64,000 nt of DNA, from positions 4,278,001 to 4,342,000 of the forward strand of contig NZ_BIFS01000001.1 in the NCBI RefSeq assembly GCF_003967555.1, in the 5' to 3' direction. The notes below the pieces were generated by a model. The model was not told where the DNA came from. It searched no databases and saw only the letters and a list, made by a program, of their open reading frames with translations. Source of the stretch: Dictyobacter kobayashii. GTDB taxonomy: Bacteria; Chloroflexota; Ktedonobacteria; Ktedonobacterales; Ktedonobacteraceae. Each line of letters begins with the position of its first letter. Position 1 is the first letter of the stretch. The position numbers and the translations under genes were made by a program. Positions 7,736-18,119 of this stretch are shown here, one piece after another.

Positions 7736-9014
7736 TTACGCAAGTAAGGCAAACACCTCATGTAACGTCTCCTCAAAGAGGTGATCGCGTCCCATGATCT
7801 CTAACTCATTGTGTAGCAGATCACTTTCCTTGTGTGTCGCTGCTATATTCACGGTTCTGGGGGGCGAGCGCTTCCCGGCAATTCGACGGAAGTAAGCACA
7901 TGATCGTCATCTTCAACACGCTTAATAGTAAAGGTTGCCTGTTTCCCTCCGACAGTGCTGGTCATATGGACCAGGCAAAGGGTGCCAGGGCGGATTTTTC
8001 GAGCGAGCGTGGTTGAATCGAGATGCGAATACCTTCTAGTGGCACGCTGGTACGTTTCCCGACCGTAGTGGAAAGTGGTTGCGTGACAACTTTTTTCATA
8101 TCCCGTACTGACATATCCCAGTAATAGGTTCCAGTGTCATTATCAAGATATTTGTCACTTTCATTTTCTGATAGCTGCCAGCCCAGACGTGTTTTTAGCC
8201 AGGCGGCCAGTAACAAGGCCCTGATAGGGTTTTTCGGGTTTGAATGATGATCAAGCGCCTGCGTAGAAGTGGCGACAGTATGTTCTATCACAATAGAATC
8301 TACGCCCATCAGATAAGGCCGGTATTCCGCGATATCAAAGAATTGTGCGATCAATTCTCGCCAGGCCGTAACGCGTCCCCATGTGAGATCACTTAGTGCA
8401 CAATGTGGTGCCTGTTGCAAGATAGAAGAAGCGTCCTGAATTTGCTCCTCTGGTTGTAAAAAGTGGCTTGAGTCGATGATTACCCGCGTACTAATATTAA
8501 TTAGCCGATGGAAAATCCCATGGTCCTCAGGTAGATCATTGAGCCACCACATATAGACGGGGAGATCAGGTTTTAACAGGGATTGGACAATATTATCTAC
8601 ATAGCGAACAGCTGCGCCACTCACTGAGACAGTAACCTGCTCAAAGTGATGGCGCATAATGTCAGAAATGATGGGGAAGGAGCGCAGTGTGATCCAGGTT
8701 GAGACATCTGATGGAGCATCACTGCGCGTATCGAGGATTAAAAGGGTAACTCGAGCGATATGAGTGCTGGATAAATCACGTAAAATAGTGCTGGCCTTGC
8801 GCGCCGATTCTACATCCTGCGCACAAATCACAAAGTTCAGCACACTGGTACGTACATTCATATTCTGACTGATTCGCATGTTGTCGGACGCCAGGCGCCA
8901 GAGAGTTGACATTTCGTCTTCGACTCGTTCCTGGTCGACCTTTTTACCTGCCCAGGGCAGATGTATTCCTGGGGTTGCGGAGTTATCCATTGCCATTCCT
9001 ACACCCTTCATCAT
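7736..9014 (-). CDS. opcA: Glucose-6-phosphate dehydrogenase assembly protein OpcA; two frame breaks near the 3' end
   Basis: OpcA proteins activate Zwf. Position between zwf and pgl and the sequence (NMRISQNMNVRTSVLNFVIC, PVYMWWLNDLP) support the call. The first frame stops at 7962 but coding clearly continues. One extra T in the T5 at 7995-7999 (+ strand) leads into EKIRPGTLCLVHMTSTVGGK. One extra G in the G6 at 7859-7864 leads into a C-terminus containing SDLLHNELEIMGRDHLFEET that ends at 7736. The repaired protein has about 425 residues. The open frame reaches back to 9194 inside zwf; I prefer the ATG at 9014 because of GAGG four bases upstream. Confidence 0.85.
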
Positions 9015-9078
9015 TGAACCTCGTCGTTCTAAAGGACTACACTGTGCTATCTCTGTTCTTTGCTTGCTTTTGCCGCGA

Positions 9079-10629
9079 CTATGGGCGGCGCCAGCGGCGG
9101 CCATCACGCCAGATGAATTCGTCGGCGGCTTGTGGCCCCCATGAGCCGGACTCATAGGTATGGACCGTATCGCGTGGAGCACTCTTCCATTCATCCAGAA
9201 TGTTCTGTACGAACGACCAGGCGGCCTCTACTTCGTCACGACGTGTGAAGAGCGTTGAGTCACCATGCATTGCGTCAAGTAAGAGACGCTCGTACGCTTC
9301 TGGCTGCTCACGTACGAAGGATGAACCATAGAAAAAGTCCATATTCACCGAACGGATCTGCATATCGGTGCCTGGTACCTTGGCGCCAAATTTGAGCGAG
9401 ATACCCTCATCTGGCTGGATACGCAGGGTAAGGACATTGGGTTCTACCTGTCCTTGTGTGTCATGATCCTTGAACAGCATGAGTGGCGGCTGCTTGAACT
9501 GAATAGCAATTTCGCTTACGCGTTTCGGCAGATGTTTGCCGGTGCGTAAGTAAAATGGTACCCCGGCCCAACGCCAGTTGTCAATAAATGTTTTTAGCGC
9601 CACATAGGTTTCGGTGGTAGATGTGGGGGATACGCCTTGTTCCTGCAGATAACCAGGAACCTGTTTCCCACCAACCCAACCAGAACCATACTGGGCACGG
9701 ATCGTATTATTCTGTACTTCGCGTCCTACCAATGGTTGCAGGGCATGAAGCACTTTCACCTTTTCGTCGCGCACAGAATTACCATCGAAGGCAATCGGGG
9801 GTTCCATCGCCACCAGTGTCAATAACTGGAGCATATGGTTCTGGATCATATCGCGAATGGCGCCTGATTCTTCATAATAGCCAGCGCGCCCTTCCAGACC
9901 CAGATTTTCAGCCACCGTTATTTGAACATGATCAACATATCGTCTGTTCCAGACTGGCTCAAAAATACCATTGGCCAGGCGGAAAACCAGGATATTCTGA
10001 ACTGTCTCTTTACCCAGATAGTGGTCGATGCGATAGATCTGCTCTTCTTTAAAGACTTTACCAATCTGACGGTTCAGCTCACGAGCGGTTGCGAGATCAT
10101 GGCCAAAGGGTTTTTCAACGATAATACGTGTCCAACCTTTGCGGTTCCTGTTCAGGCCAGCGGCACCCAGGTTTTGAATAATCTCAGGATACTGGCTAGG
10201 TGGGGTGGACAGGTAGAAGATGCGGTTCCCGCTTGTGCCACGTTCCTGATCGAGCTTATTCAATAGTTGATTAAGTTTTGTATAGCCCTCGGGATCATGG
10301 AAATTTGACTGTAGGTAATGGATGCCTGACGCAAAACTATCCCAGACCTGGGGGTTGACCGGCTTTTGGCGAGAATATTGATTAATAGAGTCGAGGGCCT
10401 GCTGGCGGAATGATTCGTCTGTATAAGGCCGTCGTGCAAATGCAACGACAGAGAAGCCCGCTGGTAATGGATGCTCCAACGCCAGATTGTAAAGGGCTGG
10501 AAGCAATTTTCGGTGTGTCAGGTCGCCTGTTGCACCGAAGATGACCATAACACAGGGTTCAAGGCTCTCTTTAATGCGTAATCCTTCGCGAAAAGGATTA
10601 GGCGCCTCGACGACGCTACGCTGAGGCAT
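9079..10629 (-). CDS. zwf: Glucose-6-phosphate 1-dehydrogenase
   Basis: First enzyme of the oxidative pentose phosphate pathway, producing NADPH. The 516 residues contain the coenzyme loop FGATGDLTHRKLLPAL (31-46), EKPFG (172-176) and the substrate-binding/catalytic RIDHYLGKE (200-208). Length is standard. It opens an operon with opcA, pgl and rpe. The 587 bases upstream contain no gene; I could not assign a convincing promoter there. Confidence 0.97.
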   Translation of the reverse strand: MPQRSVVEAPNPFREGLRIKESLEPCVMVIFGATGDLTHRKLLPALYNLALEHPLPAGFSVVAFARRPYTDESFRQQALDSINQYSRQKPVNPQVWDSFASGIHYLQSNFHDPEGYTKLNQLLNKLDQERGTSGNRIFYLSTPPSQYPEIIQNLGAAGLNRNRKGWTRIIVEKPFGHDLATARELNRQIGKVFKEEQIYRIDHYLGKETVQNILVFRLANGIFEPVWNRRYVDHVQITVAENLGLEGRAGYYEESGAIRDMIQNHMLQLLTLVAMEPPIAFDGNSVRDEKVKVLHALQPLVGREVQNNTIRAQYGSGWVGGKQVPGYLQEQGVSPTSTTETYVALKTFIDNWRWAGVPFYLRTGKHLPKRVSEIAIQFKQPPLMLFKDHDTQGQVEPNVLTLRIQPDEGISLKFGAKVPGTDMQIRSVNMDFFYGSSFVREQPEAYERLLLDAMHGDSTLFTRRDEVEAAWSFVQNILDEWKSAPRDTVHTYESGSWGPQAADEFIWRDGRRWRRP

Positions 10630-11216
10630 GTGATATCTCCTAATGACTTGTTTTAGTTTCTTACAACTAATGACGTGTTTTTAAAGGTGTGATGACCATT
10701 GTTGGTTTGACATCAAGCGCTGCTGACTGGTCTGAAGACGCTGTATTCTTAATACGGGTCGTATCCAGCGTTTGATGCTCTGCTAGATGATCACCGATAT
10801 TGGGACATCGGTATCCGTGATTCGTGTTTAGCAACCAGGCTGCACACTTAAAAGAACCATAAGGGCTTGCCAGTTAATTGACCATGTATTTTAAAGGCGT
10901 TCACTCATTGAACGGCCTGGAGTACACAACGTTCCTGCTACTAATATACGGTTAGAGCAGGGTGAATTCAGGTCTGAACTGGTAAGGCATTCAGGATCTC
11001 GAAGCCTTTACCATAGGTTTGCATGATACCATATTCAAGCAAGTCTCCTCATTATCATGCGATTACCCCTGCTGTCTTGTCAACATCAGCGATGGGGGAC
11101 TCGCTGGATAGGCTTAAGATCGAGTCTATGGGTACAGGACTTATTTCCTATTCACATAGCATGAACTGTGCTAGATGCTTGCTTGATATCATAGCGCAAA
11201 CATGGGGCACTCAGGA
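10630..11216. other. Intergenic stretch with no recognisable gene
   Basis: No coding frame here has a plausible SD and protein character, and no RNA gene was recognised. A weak inverted repeat (CCTGCT...AGCAGG, about 10936-10963) is the only structure noticed. The region must hold the promoter of the zwf operon. Confidence 0.5.
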
Positions 11217-11262
11217 ATATCTCCATCTCGGTATATAGTCGTCATAACCGAGATGGAGATAT
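11217..11262 (-). terminator. Terminator after tal
   Basis: Perfect 16-bp stem (ATATCTCCATCTCGGT and its complement) with a 14-base loop, 42 bases after the tal stop. There is no clean T-run on the minus strand. Confidence 0.6.
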
Positions 11263-11304
11263 AATGGTGCTTCTAAATGCTACACACTATATTCGCAGAA
11301 TGAC

Positions 11305-12450
11305 CTAGTCAGCCAGCTGGGATTCCTTGATGGCGTTTTTCTTGTCTTCGATCCCTTTGAACAGCTGATGGAAGGAATCGGCGAACTTCTTGACGCCCTC
11401 ATCCTGCAACTGTTTGGTGACCTCGGCATAAAGGATGCCTTTTTTCTCCAGTGTATCCAGGGTTGCTTTGGCGCCAGGGATATCATCCTCAATACTGTTG
11501 CGCACCTGACCATGATCGCGGAAGTTCACAATGGTCTCCAGTGGCATTGTATCAACGGTGTCAGGACCAATCAGTTCTTCTGCATACATCACGTCGCGAT
11601 AAGCAGGGTTCTTGGTGCTGGTGCTGGCCCAGAGTGGACGCTGTACATGAGCACCGACATGTTTGAGTGACTCAAAACGAGGTGTGTTGAAGATGCGTTT
11701 GAAGTCCTGGTAAACGAGGCGTGCATTAGCGATCGCCGCTTTACCTTCCAGAGCCTTCAACTGCTCTTTCTCAGCAGAATCGTTGCTAGCTTTGATTTTA
11801 TCTTCTAACAGCTTGTCGACCAATGTATCTACACGGCTGACAAAGAAGCTGGCTACAGAAGCGATATGACTGACATCTTCACTTCGGCCATTGCGATCCT
11901 CAAGCGCGCGAATATAAGCATCGGCTACATCGCGATAGGAATCCATCGAGAAGATCAAAGTGACATTGACGTTGATGCCGCTGCGCAGTACTTCGTAGAT
12001 GGCTGGGATGCCCGCAGGCGTCGCAGGGATCTTAATCATCAAGTTAGGGCGCTCTACCATGCCCCAGAAGCGTTTGGCCTCGGCAATGGTGCCCTCAGTA
12101 TCATTAGCTAGCTCAGGAGAAACCTCAAGGCTAACATAACCATCTTTGCCCTCTGTACTGTCATAGATTGGCTTCAAGAGGTCGGCCACTGTGCGGATAT
12201 CTTTGATCACAACGGCTTCGTAGATATCACTGGTGTCCTTACCCTCTTTGATCAACTGGGTAATCTGATCATCATAGGCATGACCGGCGCTGATAGACTT
12301 CTCAAAAATGGTTGGATTGGCGGTAACACCAACAACGCCATCCTCAGCCAGCATCTTCTGAAACTGACCAGAAGCGAGTTGGGCGCGATCAATATTGTCA
12401 TACCAGACACTCTGGCCCTCAGACTGCAATTGTGTTAAAGGATTCGCCAT
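11305..12450 (-). CDS. tal: Transaldolase (long actinobacterial/cyanobacterial type)
   Basis: Transfers dihydroxyacetone units between sugar phosphates in the non-oxidative pentose phosphate pathway. Motifs are GVTANPTIFEKSI (Schiff-base barrel start), LMIKIPATPAGIPAI with the catalytic lysine, and NVTLIFS. The start at 12450 (MANPLTQLQ) follows SD AAGGAAGG by nine bases; the open frame extends ten codons further to another ATG without a good SD. The 381 residues fit the long TAL subfamily without a fused isomerase. It follows tkt. Confidence 0.95.
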   Translation of the reverse strand: MANPLTQLQSEGQSVWYDNIDRAQLASGQFQKMLAEDGVVGVTANPTIFEKSISAGHAYDDQITQLIKEGKDTSDIYEAVVIKDIRTVADLLKPIYDSTEGKDGYVSLEVSPELANDTEGTIAEAKRFWGMVERPNLMIKIPATPAGIPAIYEVLRSGINVNVTLIFSMDSYRDVADAYIRALEDRNGRSEDVSHIASVASFFVSRVDTLVDKLLEDKIKASNDSAEKEQLKALEGKAAIANARLVYQDFKRIFNTPRFESLKHVGAHVQRPLWASTSTKNPAYRDVMYAEELIGPDTVDTMPLETIVNFRDHGQVRNSIEDDIPGAKATLDTLEKKGILYAEVTKQLQDEGVKKFADSFHQLFKGIEDKKNAIKESQLAD

Positions 12451-12488
12451 GGGATTGTACCTTCCTTTACTATTGAACATTTCCAGTT

Positions 12489-12522
12489 GGTCTGACTATG
12501 TCATACACAGTATAGCCAGACC
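12489..12522 (-). repeat. Hairpin between tkt and tal
   Basis: GGTCTG...CAGACC, extended by CTAT/ATAG, forms a roughly 10-bp stem in the 102-base gap. No T-run follows, so it may be an mRNA processing or stability element rather than a terminator. Confidence 0.4.
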
Positions 12523-12552
12523 ATATAAAGTTATTTTTCGTAACTACGATCT

Positions 12553-14580
12553 TTATTTGTTCAAAAGAGCCTTTGCTCTCTTTACAACATTCTCTACCGA
12601 GAAACCAAATTCCTGGAACAGGGTTTTAGCAGGAGCGGACGCCCCAAAGTGATCCAGAGCAATAATATCACCATCCAGGCCTACATAGCGCTCCCAACCC
12701 TGAGATCGACCAGCCTCGATAGCTACACGAGCACGGACGTTTTTCGGCAAGACTGTTGCTTTATATTCTGTACTCTGCTCTTCAAACAATTCCCAACTTG
12801 GCACACTTATTACACGTACAGCTACGCCTTCCTGACGCAATTGCTGCGCAGCATCAAGTGCCAGAGAGACCTCCGAGCCGCTGGCCATCAGTATGAGATC
12901 CGGTGTCCCCTCACTATCAAGTAGCACGTATGCGCCTTTAGCAAGGTTACTTGCGCTTGGATACTGTTCGCGATCGAGGGTAGGCAGGTTCTGGCGTGTT
13001 AATGCCAGGGCCACTGGTCCCTTGTGGGTGATGGCGACACGCCATGCCTCGGCGGCCTCGTTGGCATCGCCAGGACGCAAGACGGTAACGCCTGGGATCG
13101 AGCGCAGGGCTGCCAGTTGCTCTACAGGCTGGTGTGTTGGGCCATCTTCGCCGACACCGATGCTATCATGGGTGAAGACATAGATAGTTTTTATGCCCAT
13201 CAATGAAGCTAATCGGATGGGTGGGCGCATATAATCAGAGAAGATCAAGAAGGTGGCGCCAAATGGGATCAGGCCGCCATACAGGGCCATACCATTGATG
13301 ATGCTTCCCATTGCATGCTCACGAATGCCAAAGTGCATATTGCGACCAGACTCGGTGCCGCTGAAATCGCCCAGGCCTTTCATATTGGTATTGTTGGAAG
13401 GGGCCAGGTCGGCTGAACCACCGATCAGGTTGGGCAGATTTGGTGCAATGGCATTGAGGGTTTTACCAGCGGAGACACGGGTCGCAAGCGCTTCACCTGC
13501 TTTGAAGGTCGGAATATCTTTGTCCCAGCCCTCGGCCAGTTTGCCGCTCAACTCCTGCTCCCACTGAGTTGCCAGTTCGGGATTCTCAGCACGATAGGCT
13601 GCATATTGTTTCTGCCATGCCTGCTCGAACTCAGCGCCACGCTCAATGGCCTGGCGGAAGAAGTTCAATGACTCTTCAGGTACGAAGAAAGGCTCTTCAG
13701 AAGGCCAGCCCAGGTTACGCTTGGTCAGCACGATCTCCTCGGCACCCAGCGGGGCACCATGGGCATCGTGGCTGCCCTGCTTGTGAGGGCTACCATAGCC
13801 AATCTTAGATTTGACCACGACCAGCGAAGGCCTCTCGGTCTCTGCTTTGGCGGCCTCGATAGACTGGTTAAGTGCATCCAGATCATTGATATCAGCAACA
13901 TGCTGGACATGCCAGCCATAACTCTCAAAGCGAGCACCAACATTTTCTGTGAACGAGATGCTGGTATTGCCTTCGATGGTGATATTGTTATCATCATAGA
14001 AGAAAATCAGTCTGCCCAGTTTGAGGGTACCGGCCAGGGAGGCTGCTTCAGAGGAGATACCCTCTTGCATGTCGCCGTCACCAGCAATACCATAGATATA
14101 GTGGTCGATGACTTCGTGACCTGGACGATTGAAACGGCTGGCCTGGTAGCGCTGCGCAATTGCCATACCAACAGCATTACCAATACCCTGACCCAGAGGG
14201 CCGGTGGTCGTCTCGATACCAACCGTATGGCCATATTCGGGGTGCCCGGGTGTTTTGCTCTCCCACTGACGGAAATTCTTCAGATCGTCCAGTGTGAGTC
14301 CATAGCCAGTTAAATACAACAAGCTGTATTGTAACATTGAGGCATGTCCCGCTGACAGCACAAAGCGATCGCGGTTGACCCAATGGGGATTCTTAGGGTT
14401 GTGGCGCATGTGGCGTGTATAAAGTAAATATGCTAAAGGGGCTAGCGCCATTGGAGTGCCAGGATGCCCTGAATTTGCTTTTTGTACGCCATCCATGGCT
14501 AGTGTGCGAATGGTGTTGATACAGAGTTGTTCGAATGCTTGCTTATCTTCTTCAATAGGTGTTTGTTGTTGGGTTGTCAT
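12553..14580 (-). CDS. tkt: Transketolase
   Basis: Thiamine-diphosphate enzyme moving two-carbon units between pentose phosphates and glycolytic intermediates. The 675 residues show the TPP motif GDGDMQEGISSEAASLAG ending in DDNNITIEG. They also show the pyrimidine-domain catalytic region GIREHAMGSIINGMALYGG and the phosphate-binding part THDSIGVGEDGPTHQPVEQL. The SD GGGAGG stands four bases before the ATG. Gene order mutS-tkt-tal on the minus strand; an inverted repeat around a -10-like box lies upstream. Confidence 0.97.
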   Translation of the reverse strand: MTTQQQTPIEEDKQAFEQLCINTIRTLAMDGVQKANSGHPGTPMALAPLAYLLYTRHMRHNPKNPHWVNRDRFVLSAGHASMLQYSLLYLTGYGLTLDDLKNFRQWESKTPGHPEYGHTVGIETTTGPLGQGIGNAVGMAIAQRYQASRFNRPGHEVIDHYIYGIAGDGDMQEGISSEAASLAGTLKLGRLIFFYDDNNITIEGNTSISFTENVGARFESYGWHVQHVADINDLDALNQSIEAAKAETERPSLVVVKSKIGYGSPHKQGSHDAHGAPLGAEEIVLTKRNLGWPSEEPFFVPEESLNFFRQAIERGAEFEQAWQKQYAAYRAENPELATQWEQELSGKLAEGWDKDIPTFKAGEALATRVSAGKTLNAIAPNLPNLIGGSADLAPSNNTNMKGLGDFSGTESGRNMHFGIREHAMGSIINGMALYGGLIPFGATFLIFSDYMRPPIRLASLMGIKTIYVFTHDSIGVGEDGPTHQPVEQLAALRSIPGVTVLRPGDANEAAEAWRVAITHKGPVALALTRQNLPTLDREQYPSASNLAKGAYVLLDSEGTPDLILMASGSEVSLALDAAQQLRQEGVAVRVISVPSWELFEEQSTEYKATVLPKNVRARVAIEAGRSQGWERYVGLDGDIIALDHFGASAPAKTLFQEFGFSVENVVKRAKALLNK

Positions 14581-14622
14581 TTATCCTCCCAAATTGGATT
14601 TTATTATTGTACACAATACACT

Positions 14623-14653
14623 AACCACCATTATAATATCACATCTGGTGGTT
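14623..14653 (-). promoter_or_regulatory. Inverted repeat around a -10-like box upstream of tkt
   Basis: AACCACCA and TGGTGGTT (perfect 8-bp arms) enclose a TATAAT on the minus strand, about 45 bases before the tkt start. A repressor bound here would cover the -10 region. The TTGAAC upstream is spaced only 15 bases, so the promoter itself is uncertain. Confidence 0.4.
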
Positions 14654-14699
14654 CAATGTCGTGTCTATTGGCCTCGAATCTCTGAGAATGATCACAAAG

Positions 14700-17479
14700 C
14701 TAGGAATCTTTCCTGGCTTTTTGTTGCAGTTCGTAGAGCTTACTGATCGCCTCGATCGGTGTTAGTTCATCGATCGCCAGCCCCTTAATTTCTTCAACCA
14801 ATGGATTGGTCTCGGGTGCCAGCAATGTCATCTGCCAGGCGACCGGCATGGTGATATCGCGCATGGCCTTGCGCCGATTCTTTGCATCTCCTTTGCGTTC
14901 TAATTCCTCCAGGATTTCCTGGGCACGATGAATGACCGGTCGTGGAATACCGGCCAGCTGAGCTACGTGAATGCCATAGCTCCTATCAGCCCCTCCCGGT
15001 ATGATTTTTCGTAAAAAGATTACCTGGCCGCCTTCTTCCGTGACGGCCACGTTCAGACATTTGATACGTGGAAGTAGCTGGGCGACTTCGACCAGTTCAT
15101 GGTAGTGGGTCGCGAACAGGGTGCGAGCTCCACTGCGCTTATTATTGTGTAAATATTCGACCACCGCCCGTGCGATCGCCAGACCGTCATAGGTGCTGGT
15201 GCCACGACCGATCTCGTCGAGGATAATCAGGCTGCGTGGCGTGGCGTGGTGCAGGATATTGGCGGTCTCAACCATCTCAACCATAAATGTACTTTGACCC
15301 GTAGCCAGGTCATCTTGCGCCCCGATGCGCGTGAAGATACGGTCTACAATGCCGATGGAGGCCGTTTCAGCGGGCACATAGCTGCCAATCTGGGCCATCA
15401 ACACGATCAGCGCCACCTGGCGCAGGTAGGTTGATTTACCAGCCATATTGGGTCCAGTGATAATACCAATCTGGGCCTCATGGTTTGAAAGGTTAGCATC
15501 ATTAGGAATAAAAGGTGTGTCTGACTGAGCCTGTTCTACCACTGGATGCCGACCGGCGACAATGTGGATCGTATCCTCGCTATTCAAGCTCGGACGGCAA
15601 TAATTTTGTTTGGCCGCGACTTCGGCCAGGCTCTGGTAAACATCGATCTCAGCCAGTGCATGGGCCGTGTCAAGAATGCGCTCGGCCGCGTGGGTGGCGA
15701 TATCTGCGCGCAATTGGACAAAGAACTCATTCTCCATCTTATTGACGCGCTCTTGCGAATTGAGGATGAGCGTCTCATATTCTTTGAGATCGGGCGTAAT
15801 ATAGCGCTCGGAATTGGTAAGTGTCTGTCTGCGAATATATTCTTGCGGGACGCGATTGAGGTTGGAACTGGTGACCTCGATGAAATAGCCGGTGGCCTTG
15901 TTGAAACCGACTTTTAGATTGTTGATGCCTGTGCGTTTGCGTTCGCGCTGTTCCAGATCTGAGATCCATTTGCGGCCATTGTGCGAGGCGTCGCGCAACT
16001 GATCAAGCTCGGCGCTGAAGCCAGCCCGAATAATGCCGCCCTCAGTAATACTCATTGGTGGTTCTTCGGCGATCGCATTCTCAATCAGCTCAATGATATC
16101 GTCATTATTGGCCAGGTGTTCAACAATGCGGTGGAGGGTAGGCTTGCGGGCACTCTCTTCTTGCGAAAGACAGTTGCGTACCTCGGAAGCGGCGCGCAGA
16201 CCATTGGCCAGCGCCACCAGGTCGCGAGGAGAAGCGATGCGTTGCTTGACGCGATTAATCAGGCGTTCAACATCACCAGCTTTTTTGAGTCCCTCGGTCA
16301 GGCGTGCCTGGAGCAGCGTATCGCCCAGCAATTCACTGATCGCATCCTGTCGTGCTTGTAGAACAGCGATATCCAGTAGTGGTTGCCCGATCCAGCGCCT
16401 CAATAGACGGCCGCCCATCGGAGTGCGTGTCCGATCCAGGACCCAGAGCAAAGATCCTTTGACCGAGCCACCGCGACCCGTTTCGAACAGTTCGAGGTTG
16501 CGCCGTGTATAGGGGTCCAGGGTCATAAAGCCATCGGTGAAATAGGTCTCTAGCGCATTCAATTGTTGCAGGAGGCCCTTCTGGGTCTCTTGCACGTAGG
16601 CCAGCACGGCTCCCGCCGCTCGAATTGCCAGTGGCAGATGAGCGCAGCCAAAGCCTTCTAAGGATGCCACATCGAACTGGCGCAGTAGACGATGGCGGGC
16701 ATCATCTTCACTAAAATAGCGGGTATCATAAGGCGTGACATGACCGGCCACTCCATCCAGCAACTTTGCCAGGGGGCGACATCATCCTCCTCATCCTCCT
16801 CGACATCGGGGATATTTGCATTAGGATTGCCATTGCTCCCCACTTTAGTGACCTGTTTTTCATTCATAACGGCGGCCAGCCAGCGGCGCTTGCGCTGGCC
16901 CAGGCGGCTATAGTTGGCCTCTACCAGCACCTCGGCTGGTCCCACGCGCGCGATCTCTTGCTGGGCGGCGATGTCTGGCTCGGTCGAGCTAAATTGTGTA
17001 ACGGCAAATTCACCTGTAGTGATATCGACATAGGCAATGCCCACGGCATCCCGTCCCACAATGACCGCCGCCAGAAAGTTATTGCGCTTGGCTGCCAGCA
17101 TAGCAGGATCGATTACGGTGCCAGGAGTGACAATGCGTATCACCTCTCGATCCACCAATCCCTTGGAGAGAGCGGGATCAGAAGTTTGTTCGCAGATGGC
17201 CACGCGATACCCTTTACCAACCAGGCGAGCGATGTAGCCATCGGCAGCATGGTGGGGAATACCAGCCATCGGTGAACGTTCGCCGCGCCCGAAATCGCGG
17301 CGTGTCAGGGCAATCTCTAATTCCCGCGCCACGATCTCAGCATCATCATCGAACATTTCATAAAAGTCGCCCATGCGAAAAAAAAGAATCGCGTCAGGAT
17401 TTTGACGCTTAATATTTAGATATTGTGTGCGAACCGGACTATGGACCGGATTATCTTTCTCGTAATCTTCAAATAACAC
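14700..17479 (-). CDS. mutS: DNA mismatch repair protein MutS; reading frame broken
   Basis: Mismatch recognition ATPase. The N-terminal frame (17479 to about 16775) has the mismatch-binding FFRMGDFYEMFDDDA and the connector domain. The second frame (from about 16775 to 14700) has the core, clamp and ATPase with Walker A GPNMAGKSTYLRQ and Walker B LIILDEIGRGTSTYDG. One extra G in the G5 at 16772-16776 (+ strand) fuses them at DDVAPLAKLLDGVAGH into a normal ~927-residue MutS, so this is one gene, not two. An acidic stretch (PDVEEDEEDD) lies just before the break. The GTG start at 17479 follows SD AGGAGGG. No mutL is in view. Confidence 0.92.
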
Positions 17480-17724
17480 GTTCTACCCTCCTAATGCTCC
17501 ACCCAAGTATAAGCCTATTGCCGCACGCCGTCAATTTGCTCGACGGCAAAGAGGATGTTTTGGGGTGGGGAGTTACTTGCTAGCCCTTCTGTATATTATG
17601 TGACAGGTTATCCGTATTATCAGTAAGTCCAGCAATTGATCATTGGCAGATAAAAAGTAAATGTGAGTGCTGCTGGATCTGTGTATCATTTTTTTATTAC
17701 GACACCATTGAGAAGGAGGTCGTT

Positions 17725-18119
17725 ATGTTCTACCTCATACTGTTTCTATTCTTATTGGTATGCGGGGACTGGCAGTACTGACTATTTTTAATTTTTCGAC
17801 CCAGGTGCATATCGTTATGTTCTCATGGCAGTCACCAGACCTTCCTATTGGCATGTGGATTTTGATTGCCTTTTTTCTAGGGGCTTTGTTGCTCTACTTT
17901 GTCTCCATTGCCTCGGCCTGGTCAGATAAGCGGAAAATTAAGCATCTGCAGCGGAATATTGCTGAGCTTCAGGAGCAAGTTCGTGCCAGCAGGCCACCTA
18001 CACCAGCGCCTGCGTCACCTCTGCCCTCGGGTCCGGATGTTTCAGCGCAGAGTCAGGTTATGCCAATGCCAACCATGAATCCTCAGATTGACAATCTATC
18101 GTCCCAGAATTTTCGCTAG
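17725..18119 (+). CDS. LapA-like small membrane protein; reading frame broken
   Basis: The best start is the ATG at 17725, with an ideal SD (AGAAGGAGG) seven bases before it. It reads MFYLILFLFLLV and hits a stop 18 codons in. Adding one G to the GGGG at 17764-17767 joins it to GLAVLTIFNFSTQVHIVMFS and a second membrane helix (WILIAFFLGALLLYFVSIAS). This two-helix pattern is that of lipopolysaccharide-assembly A (LapA/YciS) domain proteins. A short coiled coil and a Pro/Ser-rich tail follow, about 132 residues in all. Function in this lineage is unknown. Its 3' end overlaps the convergent gene by 24 bases. Confidence 0.7.

Noticed and set aside
9621..10052. Plus-strand 143-codon frame inside zwf
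   Set aside because: Antisense to a highly conserved gene; no SD or recognisable domain.
14700..16763. Long minus-strand frame that could be a short MutS lacking the mismatch domain
   Set aside because: It begins inside a conserved region without an SD, and the missing N-terminal half is directly upstream in another frame. One inserted base restores a full-length MutS.
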